DNA from: Trichosphaerium sp. ATCC 40318
Lineage: Eukaryota > Discosea > Flabellinia > Trichosidae
Direction: 5' to 3'
Length of the DNA stretch: 64,000 bases
Assembly: GCA_038496445.1 (NCBI GenBank)
Contig: JALMLS010000590.1
Location: 1-64,000, forward strand
Of this stretch, positions 22,896 through 34,433 are shown in pieces. Made by a program: the position numbers and the translations under genes. Numbering within the stretch: position 1 is the first letter of the stretch; each line of letters opens with the position of its first letter. Below the pieces are notes generated by a model. The model saw only the letters and a program-made list of their open reading frames with translations. It ran no database searches and was not told the origin of the DNA.

Positions 22896-25351
22896 ATGGA
22901 CAATTCTCAAGGTATGAATGCTATAAACGATCTAAATAGTTATATGGAACAATTTTCTCCTCAAAAAAGCAAACAACAACCAAACAAAAGAAAACGATCC
23001 AGAACAAATAGCACAGTTGAGAAAAGAAGGCGATTGGTTAATAATAATGAAGCAGAATCAGTTGAAGAGATTTTGGAAAATTCCTATGGTAACATAACCA
23101 CCAGTACGATCGTTTACCTAGTTTTTGCCTTATTTAATTGTTTTTAGATGAATTGATGAATTCAATAAATGTTATGAAGGATGCGATGGATAAAAGACTT
23201 TCAAATGTTGAAAAAGGTGTTTTAGAAATAACCAAAGCTGTTAAGACCATTGAAGCTAACTTCAAACAATTTATAACAACTCACAAACAAATTGAGGACA
23301 TTGAAAAGAGAAAATGGGTACGATCGTTGAACCAAAAATCTGTTTAAAACCCTTAACAATTAAAAAATAATTAGGATTGGATACGATCCAAATTGCTATT
23401 TGCCTTTCCTTATACTCACATTAAAGATGACACTTTTTATGTGGAGCTTGCCAAACAATTCAAAGTGCAATTTGGATCGGAAATGGAGGATATACATAAA
23501 ACAAAAATGTCAAAATTTATTAGAGATTCTGTAAACAGGCGATTGGGACAATTTGCTAGAAAATTTTTCAATTATATCACTGAGAATGAGGACCATGCTT
23601 TTGAACTTGCAGGCAAGCCATTTTTAACAAATTTGAACTGATACATTCATATAGAGAAAAAATTAATTGCATTCGTAAATACAGACAATAGTTTTTACAA
23701 ACAAAGCACTGATGGATTAATAGCCAACTTAAAAGCAGTTACTAAACAAGCATGGCAAAACAAGCATATTCCTTTTGTTCCTGTACAAAAGGGCATGTTT
23801 ATTGGGATGGCCAGTTTACCTCTATCGTTCAAGTACAATTTTTTTTCCATTTATTTCAAGTTTTATTGATATTTATTAGACAGCTTGATGAAGAAGGTAT
23901 GGAACTATATCTCACAGCTATAAAAGCTAAAAAAAACACCTCCAAACAACAAAAAACCTCAACACCTGTTGACAGTTTAGAGTACGATTGCTTGCTTTCT
24001 TTTTTTTTTGGTTGTTTCCTTTTTATTCATTGATTGTTGTAGTGAATCGTCTGACTCATCTGAATTAACTACTACACCAAAATTGATAACTCCATTTAAA
24101 TTACATGAAGCACAAGGAGAAAAAGAAGAATCAAGTCTATTACGAAAGAGGAAACCAAAAAAAACAAAACAAAAATCACCAATCGTTGAACAACCCAGAC
24201 CATCAGATGGAACTTCAATAGATGATGATGAACAGTACTACACAACACTACAATGGAATACTCCCATGTATTGCTTATTAAAGCACAGTACAATTGCAGA
24301 TTATTGTTTTTTATTTACAAGAGAATCTGTTGCTCCTTCTTTACAAGCATTTACCGATATGATACTTCAGTACAAACCATAGCCACCATTCATTACTCAT
24401 GCTGCATTTAGAGTTTTAGTGGATGCTAAAGAACCTAATATTGGATTGTTTTCTAAAACTAGAACAGCAAAAATGCTTACCAGAGTACGATCAATCATTT
24501 CAATATTGGGAATTATTAATAATTTTTTTTCAAAGAAAAAAACTAAAGTGGGCAAAGTATTGTGTTACTCAGAGAAAGAATCAGAAGATGACGATTATGC
24601 AGAATATTATATATTGCCAGTACCAATACAAGACAAACTAATTGCTGTAGATACTTATAATGATTTTCTACCACTGTGGTACTTTTTTTTTTATTCCGAT
24701 CGTAAATATTTATTTCAACATTAGCACTTGGACATTGTTTTTTATACGTCCTTCTTTTGCCAAAGTTTACTACTTTGCAAGTACGTTATAGTTTTTATCA
24801 AATAAACTTAATGACATTAATTTTAAACAGCTTGCAAGTACGATGCAGATGTTATTGCAAGATTTGCAAAACTTGTTTGTAATCAAACTTTCAATTGCAA
24901 GAAAAGTTCTTTTGAACCTATACAATATAAATCCAGCAGTATTTTCAACCCAGGTACTGCTGCTTTAACCACTTTAGAAGCAGTCAAACAGTTTTGCACC
25001 AAGGTAAGCCTTATTTGTTCTTTTTATCATATTCAATTGACTATTTTGTAGATAAAAACACCTGACATTTTTTGCCGAAATCCTACTGTAAAAAAAGCAC
25101 GTCAAAACAAACTAGGACAACTATTCACTTCTTTATGGAGCTCAAAAAACATTAAATTTGCTGATGAACATCCAGGAGGTAGGTTGTTAATAAGACATTA
25201 TGATTTATTTAAAAAATACTTAGTTTTACTTGTACTAAAACCCAGACAACATTTTTTAACATTATATGATGCTGCTCTGCCATTTTCTTTGGAGGATATT
25301 GTTGAAAGTGATGATGATAGTCAAGATGAAGATGATGATAGTGAGCAGTAA
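22896..25351 (+). CDS. Element protein B (right copy), unknown family
   Basis: Lies 78 bases downstream of gene A on the same strand. The start is MDNSQGMNAINDLNSYMEQF. A basic NLS-like region (KRKRSRTNSTVEKRRRL) is followed by a coiled-coil-like helix (23140-23330), then IRSKLLFAFPYTHIKDDTFY and FIRDSVNRRLGQFARKFFNY. Next is a Lys-rich linker (RKRKPKKTKQKSP) before an acidic patch (IDDDEQYY). Later come YKSSSIFNPGTAALTTLEAV, FCRNPTVKKARQNKLGQLF, and an acidic tail ending SDDDSQDEDDDSEQ. One intron (23613-23654) is GC-AG. The apparent frame break near 24000-24010 is inside an intron. An AATAAA-like signal follows the stop. NLS, coil and acidic tail suggest a nuclear DNA- or chromatin-associated protein, possibly a transposition partner of A, but no catalytic signature is visible. 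Confidence 0.65.
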
Positions 25352-25424
25352 TGTATTTATTTGTAACGATTGTTGGTTTATATAATTAAATAAATATTAT
25401 AAAATTTGTTAACAACTGCTGTAT

Positions 25425-25802
25425 TATGCGTGCTCAAAACGTGCCATTTGCGTGAAAAATACGCGTGCCCAAAACGTGCCATTTGCGTGGAAAATATGCG
25501 TGCTCAAAACGTGCTTAAAACGTGTGAAATATGCGTGCCCAAAACGTGTTCAAAACGTGTGAAATAAACGTGTCCAAAGCGTGCCCAAAACGTGGAAAAT
25601 ATGCGTGCCCAAAACGTGTCCAAAACGTGGAAAATCCGCGTGCCCAAAACGTGCCCAAAACGTGCCATTTGCGTGGCCAGCATGTGGAAGAGAAACGTGC
25701 CTTTTGCGTGGAAAAAAAACGTGCCCAAAACGTGCCCAAAACGTGCAATTTGCGTGGAAAAAAAACGTGCCCAAAACGTGCCCAAAACGTGCCATTCGCG
25801 TA
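25425..25802. repeat. Right subterminal CGTGCCCAAAA array
   Basis: Mirror image of the left array, with units CCCAAAACGTGC and GCCATTTGCGTGG. One additional 12-base unit near 25730-25745 distinguishes it from the left arm. Open frames through it are repeat artefacts. Confidence 0.85.
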
Positions 25803-25821
25803 CTGTCCGATTCCACCACTG
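25803..25821 (-). repeat. Right terminal inverted repeat end
   Basis: CTGTCCGATTCCACCACTG is the exact inverse of the left end at 9959-9977. The next base outside (T at 25822) no longer matches, and LINE-derived sequence starts here. Confidence 0.8.
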
Positions 25822-26600
25822 TCAGTACTGAATAGGGTAGGAGAGAGTGGGTTACCTTGTCTTGTATGTATCATGTTCAACTTTGAATGTTCTGTTGGAG
25901 ACAACCCCATTAATTCTAACAGCAACTTGGATTTGGAGCTGCCCAACAATGGCCTTAGCCATGACAGGAGAGAGACCAATGTGGATGAGAATTAGTATGA
26001 GTACATTGTGTGCACAGCTATCAAACGCCTTTTTGTTGTCCAATGGGCAAAGAGAGAGTGGAGTACCTTTATTATGATGAGCTTCAACTTTTTCCAATGT
26101 GGCAATTTGGTTATCAACTATATCACAACCTGGAATAAAACTGTTTTGGTTAGGACTTATCATGCTAGGTAAAAATTTGAGTAGCCTTTTATTGATGACC
26201 TTCATGATAGTTTGATAGTTAAAAGGTACCTGGACTACAGAAATGCCTTGAAATTGTCAGCAATGGAACATATGTCTGGAATAAAAAGACCACCTAAGTG
26301 AAATGGTAGCAAAGTTTTATTTGAATAAAGCACTGGAATAGTGTAAAGTTAACATGAGAGTTGAGTGAAGTAGAAGAAGCATGGTGAGAAAATATAAAAA
26401 AAAAATCATCCACTGACATCCAAACACTGGCTAATTGCCATGGTAGTAAGTGAAGACAGCTAGAAGTAAAATCCTTTAGGAGATGTTGCATGCTTTGCTT
26501 AATTCTGGAAGCCTCCTTAAGACTGGACACTGGTTGAGTGAAAATGATTACATTAGTGAGAATCAACAGGATATTGAAAAGCTGCAAGATTTATTATTTT
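25822..26600 (-). pseudogene. LINE reverse transcriptase relic, cut by the palindrome edge
   Basis: The complement reads VINKRLLKFLPSMISPNQNS then FIPGCDIVDNQIATLEKVEA, PLDNKKAFDSCAH, VAVRINGVV and RQGNPLSPTLFSTD. These are the RT blocks of non-LTR retrotransposons: Q..F.PGR.I.DN, D..KAFD and QG.PLSP. The reading is lost exactly where the palindrome begins at 25821, so the catalytic YADD region is missing. Upstream, 26206-26600 holds degraded frames of the same strand. The palindrome therefore probably inserted into, or recombined with, this copy. Confidence 0.75.
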
Positions 26601-26603
26601 ACA

Positions 26604-29600
26604 TTAAGCCAAATAAGATGCAGAGTTGGATTGTTTAATAGCCTGTACTTGTTCATAGGAGAATAACTAAACAACAATCAACAGAAAAATAAAGCAACAA
26701 AAACCAACCTGTTCTACTTCAACCCATTGATCTTGGTGAGTTCTGTTAAAGCTTCTTAATGCTTCAGCAACAGCTTCATTTATTGGATTTGGAGCATTGC
26801 GGTGACTGGCTATTTCCTCCCTATTGAGTAGTTAGTTTAATAGCACAACCACTTGGGACTTGCATTATACTTGGTAACCACTTTGGCAAGCTGTATGGAC
26901 AACTCTCTGCAATGGCAATCAAACCCAACACAGCCCCATGACGTTTAGCAATTGCCAGTTTTGCATCTGTTATGTTGTTTAGTGGCAATAACCTGCACCA
27001 CATGTGTACCTTTGGCGTTTAACAGTTTTATTTGCTTTTTAGACAAAGGCAATGCTTGTAACTTGAACCCATCAACCAATTTATCAACAGTCCATGCTGT
27101 TGACTTAATGATTGATGACAGACAAGTTTTGGCAACATTTCTGACTTCAACCTGGACATCCACCAAGCTTTGAGATACAAACACTAAAATGTGTTCAACA
27201 TCTTGTTTAGACATAACACATGCGTGATTGAATGTCAATATCCTAAACAACAGCTCAATTGGTGGGCAGGAAATACAGAAACATGCACATACTGAAGGAA
27301 TGGAAGCAATGCAACGCGCACTCTCCACGCAGGATGGTCAGCTACCACCTGGATTTGTGAATAGATTATATCATGAATATCTTTCTTGCTGTATAATATT
27401 TGTGAAGCAAGGGCCAATACAGCTCGTGCCAAATTCCTGGTTGGGTGAGTTAAACACATTGTAATAAATGGGAGACTATTGTACCTAACGTCTTCATGTA
27501 ATGCCACATGAAGTTTTAGAATAATTGGTAAAAGCTGTGGCAAGTAGTGAACCATAGGTGATGAAATAGAAATACTGAGAACCATCTATTATTATTGGGA
27601 AAAGTTAAAAATCAAATGAACGCTAACAACGCTTATCATACCCATTCAAGTATTGTTTCACATGCATGTGCTATCGTGTCATTATCGGCAACTTTAAGCG
27701 CAATGTAATTTTGGAGTATTTGTTTGAACTGCTGGACGTAAGATTGCAACGTTGAATCAATTGTCAGCTTCCATTTTCCCTGTTGTTGATAGGACCTGCC
27801 TAACTCGAATACCTACAACCCCTAAGCATTGTGTATGCTATGTGTATACACTGTACCTTGCTTATGATGCTTGCTATTTGCTGGCGCACACGCTTGTAGT
27901 CATGGCCGAGTATATTCGCATCAGATACTGATTTTAGTAATGCCACTAGCCCACACTCAATTCAAATATGCACAAGTAAAACGTACAGGCTTTTGGGTAC
28001 GACCGCCAAGAAGTTCCAATGAGATATGCTTCTATAAAGGACAGCTTCTTTATCAGAGATGTGGATGACTGGTTAGGATCAAACTCAATTGAGTCTAGCT
28101 CTTGTGGTATAAAACTGCAGCGTCTAGGATCCCTACTAGATTTTAGCAAATCGAAATAACCACGCAGTTGTGTGTGGTAACTGGTGTACCTGTCTTGTGC
28201 CGCATAACGCAATGCGAACTGCCAATCGTTGAGAGATTGTGGGGATTCGAATTTAGCGTGTAATGCACGTGTGATGACGTCTTGAGCGAGTTTGCACTAT
28301 TCAAATATGTTAGCCGCACTGTTGTTAACAATAACTAAAACAAAAGCATCACGCACCATGACAATACTACGAGCGTAGTCCGTCTTATTTGAGGCGAGGA
28401 CTAGTCCAATGAAGATCTCAATAACTACACATTGTCTAGGTAGAACCACAATATTAGCTGTGGCCACATGGATGAAACACAAACGCACGAAGCACGTGAA
28501 GTGGACGTCGCCTTCTCTAGGAGTAATTCTCTACAGGCTTCACAAGCACCATCAACCATGTCAAAGATGGCCATCCAAAAGTATGTTAGTTCTACGCCAC
28601 CACGTGAACTATTAGACGCAAAGCTCACAGACCTGCCATATTTGTGAGCGTGGATAGTGGCGTAAAGTTGTAGGGTAGGAAACGTACTCAAAGGAAGCGG
28701 TCATGTGGAAAAGGTTGCTCATCGATGATTTTAGCAGGTTAACTCCAGACAAGCCACGACCATTGTCTCCTGACTTGGTAAAAACGTATTGCTCTTCCAA
28801 TCGTGTCAGGAACTGCTCTAGTTGAGGTCGTTCAACCAACCACGTCAAGCTGCGTAGCAATATAGGGGAAGGTGTCAGCGGTTTGTTTGCTGAACTCGTT
28901 TCAGGTCGTAGAGGATAATTGGTTGATGTAACAGCGCCATTCCACCCGACCCAACCATTGTCAATAAATCCAAAGCCATCGTATTCATTTCCCGTAGGTG
29001 TGGTTAATGAAGTAAGCGATGCAGGCGTTATATCCGCATTGGTATTTTGTGTTTGCGATGGAGAAATTTGAGCGTGTGCTGTGACATAACCAATTGCCAC
29101 GTTCCTCACCCAAGCCAAGGACTCCATAAGTGTCGTTTGCTTAACAGGTACAGGTTAACAAACAATGTGCGAAAAGTAACGAGCCAAGAGAGAGGAGGCC
29201 GTACAAGCGTGTCTTGATCAAGTGAAGTTAATTCGCAAGGCATGTTGGACTGGGATAACATCACCAATGACATGATGCCCATCGCCTTGTATCGCCAATG
29301 ACCATCTGCTTTGCCTACAAATGATGATAGCATCTTCATGACATTTTCTTTACTCTCATCAATGGTCTTTGACCTAGTCGCCATCGTAAAGTTAGCGGTA
29401 CACAAAACAGAAAAAAAGAGTTTGTACAATTCTTTATAATCTTGTTCGGCAGCCGATGCTTCGCTTGTGGACAATTGTAAATTACCTGTTGCAATGATTA
29501 CCACCAAAAACTGAGCAAGAAGCGTGTAAGAACGTACCTGTAGGCAATCCAAATCTTGGGTCATCCAGCCGCTTGTACGCTTTGACGCAACTACAATATA

Positions 29601-32600
29601 GGAGCGTTACGCCAGCTTGAATGTCAGCGCTGTCGTGGCTGTGCATTGACAACAAAATACTAAGAAGCTCTTCCGTTTTCTTCCAAGTTTTAACGCACTG
29701 CAAGAAGGGACAAGTTAAGAGAAGGGTAGATGTCAAAACAACTGGTAGCGCACCTCGAATGAAAAGAATGCATTGGTGAAAGCAAGTGTGGCTTTTAAGA
29801 TATCTTGGGCGTCTATTGTTGTTTTGTCACGTGACAATTCTACAGGGAGTAAGTAAGCGTGGTACCTATGCTTACGCACGCTTGGCGTGTTGTTCTGGCT
29901 CCCTCAAGACACTCAGCATTTTTGGTAGGAAGTATGAACGCGACCCACGCAGATACTTGAAAGTATTGAACACCGTTGGCCTACAACTCGTCAGTTACAT
30001 ATGTACGTTTTAAAAGTTAAAACAAATAAGTTATAGCTGGAACAGTACATGGCAACGGCATTGTAGTTCAAAATAGCGGCATCAATGAGCGCTGTTATTG
30101 CTGACTTGAAAGGGTCTAATGGTAATCCATCTAAACGCAGGCGGTTATTTGGAGAATAAGTTCGTGGCGGGGCGTACAGAAAGCATTCACGTGCAATCGA
30201 TTCAAATGGAGAAGATATGCCTTTTCTATCCTTAAGCCACGCACAGGCAGCTTTTCATAGTCGGATGCACCCATCACATCTTTCAATGATGCTGCAAGGA
30301 ATGAGTGTCTTGCCCTCTCTTTATCGAAACGTTTGTTTGAAATCCCACGACAGACGATCACACTGCCGAACACCTATCCACAAAAATCAGTAAACGAAGC
30401 CAGCTGTATGTAACCAAGAACTAGGATCGTACCTTATCTACCTTCTTAATCAACCGCGTGTTGGATCGGAGGTGCTCCAGAAGGTTGGGCAGCAACTTGA
30501 CATACGCCATGCGCACATCCAATACGCCTGATGGCACTTCAAGGCCTATGTATAACGGTGAAGGCACAGGGAAAATGTCGCTGGTAGTTGTTGTGCGGCT
30601 GTCCGGTAGGATTGGTGAAGCATTGCGAACAATTGCCTCTAATACCTTCAACTGCCTCCACACTGCGACTCGTTCTTTTTCTTTGGTTATTGCAGTGTCA
30701 ATGGAACGTAAGATATTGGTTGATTGAGCGCCATAATCGTTGACTAGCGATGTTGCAAACTGGATGGTATCCTTTGTCTACGCCGCCACACACAATCAAT
30801 TAATTTTTATGCACGTGAAATGACCTATTTTTACAAACGTACCGGCATGACCCAATTGTCTTTCATCTCGAGATGTTCAGGGACTGTTGTTCCCCAGTAC
30901 TTGACGTGCGTGTCGGCGAATTCGGAATCATCCCATATTTTATTGGTGACACTTCTCAACGTGCGAGGATAGACTTGCGTCAATGTGAACAACAGGTTCC
31001 GCAATAATTTACAGCCAGCTTTAACCACTTCCTTACGCGAATCGCCAATAGAAGCCGCGAGTAACTTGGCCAACATGCTCCTGTTTTTGAAGATGAGTCT
31101 CAGCATATTATCCATCGCTTTATATGACGTGACGTACTTGTACTCAAGAGCATGTATGCCGGCATGCTTGAATGCCTTAGCCACCAAATTTAGGCGCCAG
31201 GCGATGGTGGATTTACCGCCTGATAATTCTAAAGACTTCAAGTTAAACAAAAATTGAACAAGTAATACAACGAAGCCGCACCCTCCTTATTGTCGTCTCC
31301 TTGCTTGTATTCGAAATCACACAATATATCAACTACATGTTTTAACCCTACAAACGCCATCCGTTAGCTATTGCACAAAAACGGAAGTGTCAAACGATAG
31401 ATACCTTCTTTGGGGTTGGCCCACACAGCGTAGTCCAAAATGCGGCAGTACTTGAGAAGCAGTTAGCATATATGTCGCATAATGCACTTAATTATAAAGG
31501 CGTACACTGACAAGCGCGTTGTTGTGCGTGCTGTTTTTGACAAAACTCAAGACCTTGATCAGCGCGCTCTTCCAAAAAGTGGCTGAAAAGATAGGCTGTC
31601 AGAAAAATTTTGTGAGAATAAACATGTAGTATACATACGGCTCATTTGCATCCAAAATGCTTGCATCGCCCTTGAGAATACAAACATGGCGTAGCTGCGC
31701 AACATGCCCATACCATGAGGTCTGCCCTTTTCCTCCACTTCCGAGTTGTTGAGCTATCGCCACGGGTAAGTAAATAACGAACATGTCATGGTCAGACCAC
31801 TTAAACGCACGAATGTGAAGCTGGTGTCTAGAAATTGTACTATCCAATCGCCGAAATATGATGTCGCTTCTCCTCTAGCCGCATAAAGCTCTGACTGTGC
31901 ATCCTCTCCAGAGAGATTTGCATCTTCGAACAGCGGCACGCGAGAAATAACTGAGTACAGGAATTTAAGAGCTTGAATTGACTTGCTAGAAACACACAAC
32001 CCATAATCAGTCATCAAATGTATACTTGGTCACAGAACACGCACGCATAGTCATTGACGTCAATGCCAAGAAGTGCCAGTTCAAGAAAGCCTTAAAACGT
32101 TTCGTTAGCACGTTCAACTGTGCGGGTTATGGCAGGGAGGAGGGATAACACAAATTAGATAGTGGGTAGATACCTGGTAACTGCCTACAGAATTGTGCCG
32201 TGTTGAATGCGTTTGGAACGAGCACGCCTCCTAGTAACTCAAAAGCTACGAGCGTTTGATGTGCCTAAACAAGTAAATAGTGTAAGGAGGAGGAGGGGGG
32301 AGAAAGAGGAAACAAATATAAGCTTTATCTAAACAAGTTTTACCTGTGTTATTGTTGTCATTGCATAATCCACACGACCCATCACAACTGACTCTATTTT
32401 GTGCGGTGTTATCGCTGCTAGATGACGCAAACACGCTATGCAAGAGGGTGTGTTTAGTAGTCAATGGAGAAGAGGCAATGTAGTACCAGTGCAATACATC
32501 TTCATTTGCCTGCTCCTAGCAAAGACACCAACCATTATCACCTAATTGCCGCTTTAAGCCGCTATAATACCACAGCCAACGTACGGGTGTTACAATGTCT

Positions 32601-34231
32601 GAAAGACGGTCTATACAAGCTTGTGATACCTTGTACCTGTCGTCCGTCTTGGACTTGAGGACGCGTTGTCGAAATGATGCAGTGAGGTGGCTAATGAACC
32701 CTTTGTTGCAACCGACGCATTAGCGAACACTGTTTACACACCCATATTAACTTATTACTTACTTGCTAGCTGTCCTGTCCATCTCCCTATAGGCACTTGA
32801 GTTAGACCAGGGAAAATATGTGAAGAGTTGCACCTTCATTGGATGGATGGTAGTAATCCTTAATGGCTGAAAACAGCCGCTCAATCTCATTCATGACACG
32901 ATCATCTTCCTTCATTATCATGTACGCCAGTAATCGCCCCATAGCCTGTAACGAACAGTGAACACTCACGAATAGTAAGGGACGAATGGACTAACACTTG
33001 ATAATCCGTATTTAGGTGCGATGACGGACATGTTGTGTTTCTTAACAGGCATCTGCTTCTTTGTAAGTTTCACTAATTTCGAAGATCCAACAGCCAAATC
33101 TAATACACGTTTGTTACACATACCAAAAACAACCCAGTGGGAAATATAAAAAGGCGTCGATACATACCTGTGTAGTAGGTGATACAGTGCAATATCTGAT
33201 CAACGTGGTCATCCCAGGTAACTCTGCCGCACTGATGTTTCGCCACACGTGCATAGTAGCCAAAGAACATGGACTGCCATTCCACACAACCTTCTAATGC
33301 AAAGTGTGAATTAAACAACACAAAGTATTGGTAGGGGCATGACATACGCGTCCACGTGTGCAATGCCACTATCTTCGGCAGTACGACGTCAATTGACGCT
33401 GCACAATCTTGACCTTTGGAAGGAAGAAGCAACAACATGTAGGCGGTATTCAGATAAAAGAGCTTGTGGTGAGGGCACAGTGATGGCCAAAAGAAGTCGA
33501 TAATTTCATTTGCAGCGCCATCAGCCCAGTGACTACACAGTATAAATTAAACGCCTTGCATGAATGCCAAACCGTACTGTCTGCAACGTTGAACTAATGC
33601 GGCAATGGAGCCTCGACTACATTAAGAGATAATGTTAGGATCACACAGAGCACACTACACCTGTATGCCAACTAATCACAACCGTTGTAACGTACGTTGA
33701 GGTGTCCTTGTTTGTGAAGTTAGGGACAGGACGAGAACTGGTGTCTGCTAACACTTTGTACAAGTCCTTCCAGTCTACTGCAAGTGTCAGTGAACTACTA
33801 CGCCTGCAATGTATTAGTATAGCACATACAAGCGTTATTTTAGGTTACCATAGTAATGCATGGCAAGCTTTCGCTATTTTGTTTTTTGAGCCAGCTGGGG
33901 ATCGTAAAAGCGCTTGTATGAGGTTTTTCACCAAGTCTTGACGCAGAGGCTATACTAATAAGCACAATACACGATAATGTTTTTCGCACAGCTTCTAAAT
34001 CAATTTTTAAGCGCTTTAGATCATGTAGAGCCGTCATGGTAGGGTGTAAGCCTGTTGTAATTAGCGAACACTACAATTTTGTACGCACTTACCCTTGGTG
34101 GTTGCTAGCGCGTATTTAACGCGTGAGATGATGTTTTGTACAACTTGATCGTTATTTTGATTAACGGCGTCAACATAGTGCGTAGGATACAGCACACTTA
34201 GTGGAAATTCGTCAGTGGCTTCGCTTTCCAT
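26604..34231 (-). CDS. PSME4: Proteasome activator PA200/Blm10 homologue
   Basis: A long gene with many short introns, starting MESEATDEFPLSVLYPTHY at 34231. The C-terminal HEAT-repeat region is diagnostic: VADHPAWRVRVALLPFLQY, VQVEVRNVAKTCLSSIIKS, RHGAVLGLIAIAESCPYSLP then KWLPSIMQV, and the last exons LRSFNRTHQDQWVEVEQ joined to LFSYEQVQAIKQSNSASYLA and a stop at 26604-26606. Mid-protein segments include FGFIDNGWVGWNGAV and the SLTWLVERPQLEQFLTRLEE helix. PA200/Blm10 is a large solenoid that caps the 20S proteasome in the nucleus and cytoplasm and promotes peptide and acetyl-histone turnover. The family usually ends in YYA (HbYX), whose penultimate Tyr opens the 20S gate. Here the end is YLA, lacking that Tyr. 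The 5' exons between 32000 and 34000 are only partly resolved. Confidence 0.85.
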
Positions 34232-34433
34232 GCTGACAGTTGGTACGATGGATCAATTATGCCAAATGCGGGACAAATGGAGTATTGTTGACTCAACATT
34301 TGTCATTAATGCGCTTCCCATTTTTTTGGTAACCCAGCTGGCTTCACACCGCAGTAGTTTTCAATTTTTTTTGATGCACGTGTACAATACAAATGTTAAG
34401 TTACAGGTTTTATTTGGTGACCATTAAAGGTGG

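Larger units (their letters stand above)
9959..25821. mobile_element. Giant palindromic element with 7.84-kb inverted arms, two genes per arm
   Basis: The left arm (9959-17804) and right arm (17981-25821) are reverse complements over nearly their whole length. Mirrored coordinates sum to about 35768 through the genes, 35780 at the outer ends and 35785 near the centre, so only three small length differences accumulate. The outer ends are identical terminal sequences (CAGTGGTGGAATCGGACAG). Inside each come a CACGTTTTGGG array, gene B, gene A and satellite DNA. Genes in both arms point outward. No terminal-type sequence occurs at the centre, so the palindrome looks like one unit with very long inverted repeats rather than two complete elements side by side. 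Transposition itself is inferred; I recognise no transposase or recombinase family. Confidence 0.75.

Noticed and set aside
9959-25821. Assembly artefact (hairpin read or false inverted join) as explanation of the palindrome
   Set aside because: Not fully excluded, but the arms differ by a repeat unit, a two-base substitution and satellite length, and both ends stop at the same defined terminal sequence, which fits a biological element better. Long reads would decide.
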